From Arenicola marina (taxonomy: Eukaryota > Annelida > Polychaeta > Arenicolidae): a DNA stretch of 64,000 bases. The stretch lies in contig OZ025248.1 in NCBI GenBank assembly GCA_964019135.1, positions 72,608,119 to 72,672,118 on the forward strand. The letters run 5' to 3'. How positions within the stretch are numbered: the first letter of the stretch is position 1; every line of letters begins with the position of its first letter. The notes under the pieces are model-generated. The model made no database searches. It worked only from the letters and a program-made list of their open reading frames with translations, and was not told where the DNA came from. Both the position numbers and the translations under genes were made by a program. This document shows, in pieces, positions 62,883 to 64,000 of this stretch.

Positions 62883-64000
62883 GTAAGTCCATCATAACAA
62901 TCGCCTTGGAGGTAGATGAAATTAAAGTAATATATTCTGTACTTTTTTGTATTATTAACCTCTACTCCATGTCAAATAAGTATATTCTGTCTTGGATTTA
63001 AATCCTAAAAGCCTGTTCGGAGAGAAGCAAATTTGTTCACCTGAGCAGAAAGATGGTGGCGGGCTTTATATTTCCGTGCGCACCAGTTCGCTGTTTGATA
63101 TTTTGTGTGATATCGACCGCGGCTCACTAGGACGTCCGCGCGCGATAGCAATAAAGCGCGCAGTTTTATGTTGAAAATGCTATTTTACACACTCAACGAG
63201 TTATAAAACAGATACATCATCATTTTGAGATACTTTTAGTCTTCATTCTAAAATGTAGAAAATCTAAGATGGCGCATGTAATTAGGCTGCTTTAAGGCGT
63301 TCCTGATTTCATCTGTCATAAACTATCATGCTCCCCTTCGCTAGGTGGAGCTCCGTTCCTTGGCTCACTGCTACAGTCAACCGGGTGCAAATTTCAAGAT
63401 TCTTGCCAAACGGTGCAATCCGTCATAACTGCTTACAAAATAATTATTTTCAAGGATAAAACATATTTGTTGAAATGCTCGGCGCAGTTTCTCTATCACA
63501 AAGCCGCTATAACGGGTGAATGTGCGAATGCGTTGAGAAAGTCGCCGACAAGAGGTAATGAATGTTTTTACTATGGGTCGCAGGGTTCTGACATGCCTAC
63601 ACTCAGCAGCCAACACCCTGACAGCAGTGGGAGCTTATTCCTCATAGCACATCTGCCCCACGTAACTGCAAACCTCATGGTTGACCTCAACGGTGCTGGG
63701 GTCACGGATGTTTTTTGGGGGTCACAGTGGAAGAGTTAAGCTAAAAGAAAATCAAAATCAAAATAGCACCTGCTCAAAGCACCCTACGCCTTTGATCTCG
63801 ATCGAACTCGATAACATAGATCAAAAGTAACATGGCTTCTATCTAACTATTCAGGGCACGGTAACAATAGTACAGTAGCATAAGGTGAATTTGATGCCAA
63901 ACTTCGAATATATCTTCAATAAGGTTCGCTTTCAATTTTGGCGTACGAAGGATAATTCTGACGTGGGGCACAGTGGCTATAGAATATGCGCAACGCCCTC
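62883..64000 (+). other. intron of the VWC gene or intergenic DNA
   Basis: AT-rich DNA without a convincing VWC or other exon. The open frame 63413-63739 shows no recognisable domain. Confidence 0.45.

Noticed and set aside
63413..63739. Second exon of the VWC gene
   Set aside because: Lacks the cysteine pattern and a phase-1 acceptor giving a plausible module.

Overview
The window is nuclear DNA from an animal, most likely a marine invertebrate deuterostome; amphioxus is my best guess, with low to moderate confidence. Genes are sparse and split by introns with clear GT-AG junctions. The gene families seen are animal ones (a kinase-fold gene, a secreted collagen-C1q protein, a von Willebrand factor C protein). 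About half of the sequence is tandem arrays and transposon remnants. Nothing bacterial is present.

Layout. 1-5.3 kb: non-LTR retrotransposon remnants and small repeats. 5.4-23.6 kb (+): a kinase-like gene reconstructed from six exons (5807-5933, 16414-16551, 17315-17457, 19662-19787, 22945-23019, 23514-23600), plus a probable upstream exon at 5401-5559. All splice phases agree. The encoded domain lacks the HRD Asp and the DFG Asp, so it should be a pseudokinase. Its first long intron is a ~10 kb array of ~270 copies of a 37-bp unit, and a second intron carries ~25 copies of a 63-bp unit. In both, the repeat unit is the end of the preceding exon plus its 5' splice site. The acceptor before exon 17315 is itself triplicated. 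23.7-27.2 kb: short arrays and dispersed elements. 27.5-28.9 kb (-): collagen-C1q gene. 30.2-32.5 kb: degenerate PIF/Harbinger transposon. 34.1-35.8 kb: 5'-truncated LINE with a 15-bp target duplication. 35.9-38.4 kb: ~97-bp array interrupted by a 502-bp inverted-repeat element. 38.7-43.2 kb (-): intron-split integrase-derived exons followed by a PHD-like exon. 46.1-46.9 kb: 31-bp array. 48.1-55.1 kb: full-length, recently inserted Ty3/Gypsy-type retrotransposon. 55.1-59.8 kb: large DNA transposon carrying a broken three-exon gene and younger insertions. 60.3-61.7 kb (+): secreted-protein gene with three apparent indels. 62.6 kb (+): first exon of a VWC-domain protein running off the window.

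The most remarkable feature is the kinase-like gene. At two donors, and more weakly at a third, a tandem array starts exactly on the exon/intron boundary, so hundreds of potential 5' splice sites follow the real one. In both strong arrays only the first donor keeps the reading frame open; later donors bring in a stop codon. I recall boundary-spanning minisatellites being described in amphioxus genes (the Adh locus), which fits the host guess, but I could not check this here.

Many broken ORFs differ from an intact frame by one base in a homopolymer run. Some may be assembly errors rather than true pseudogene lesions.
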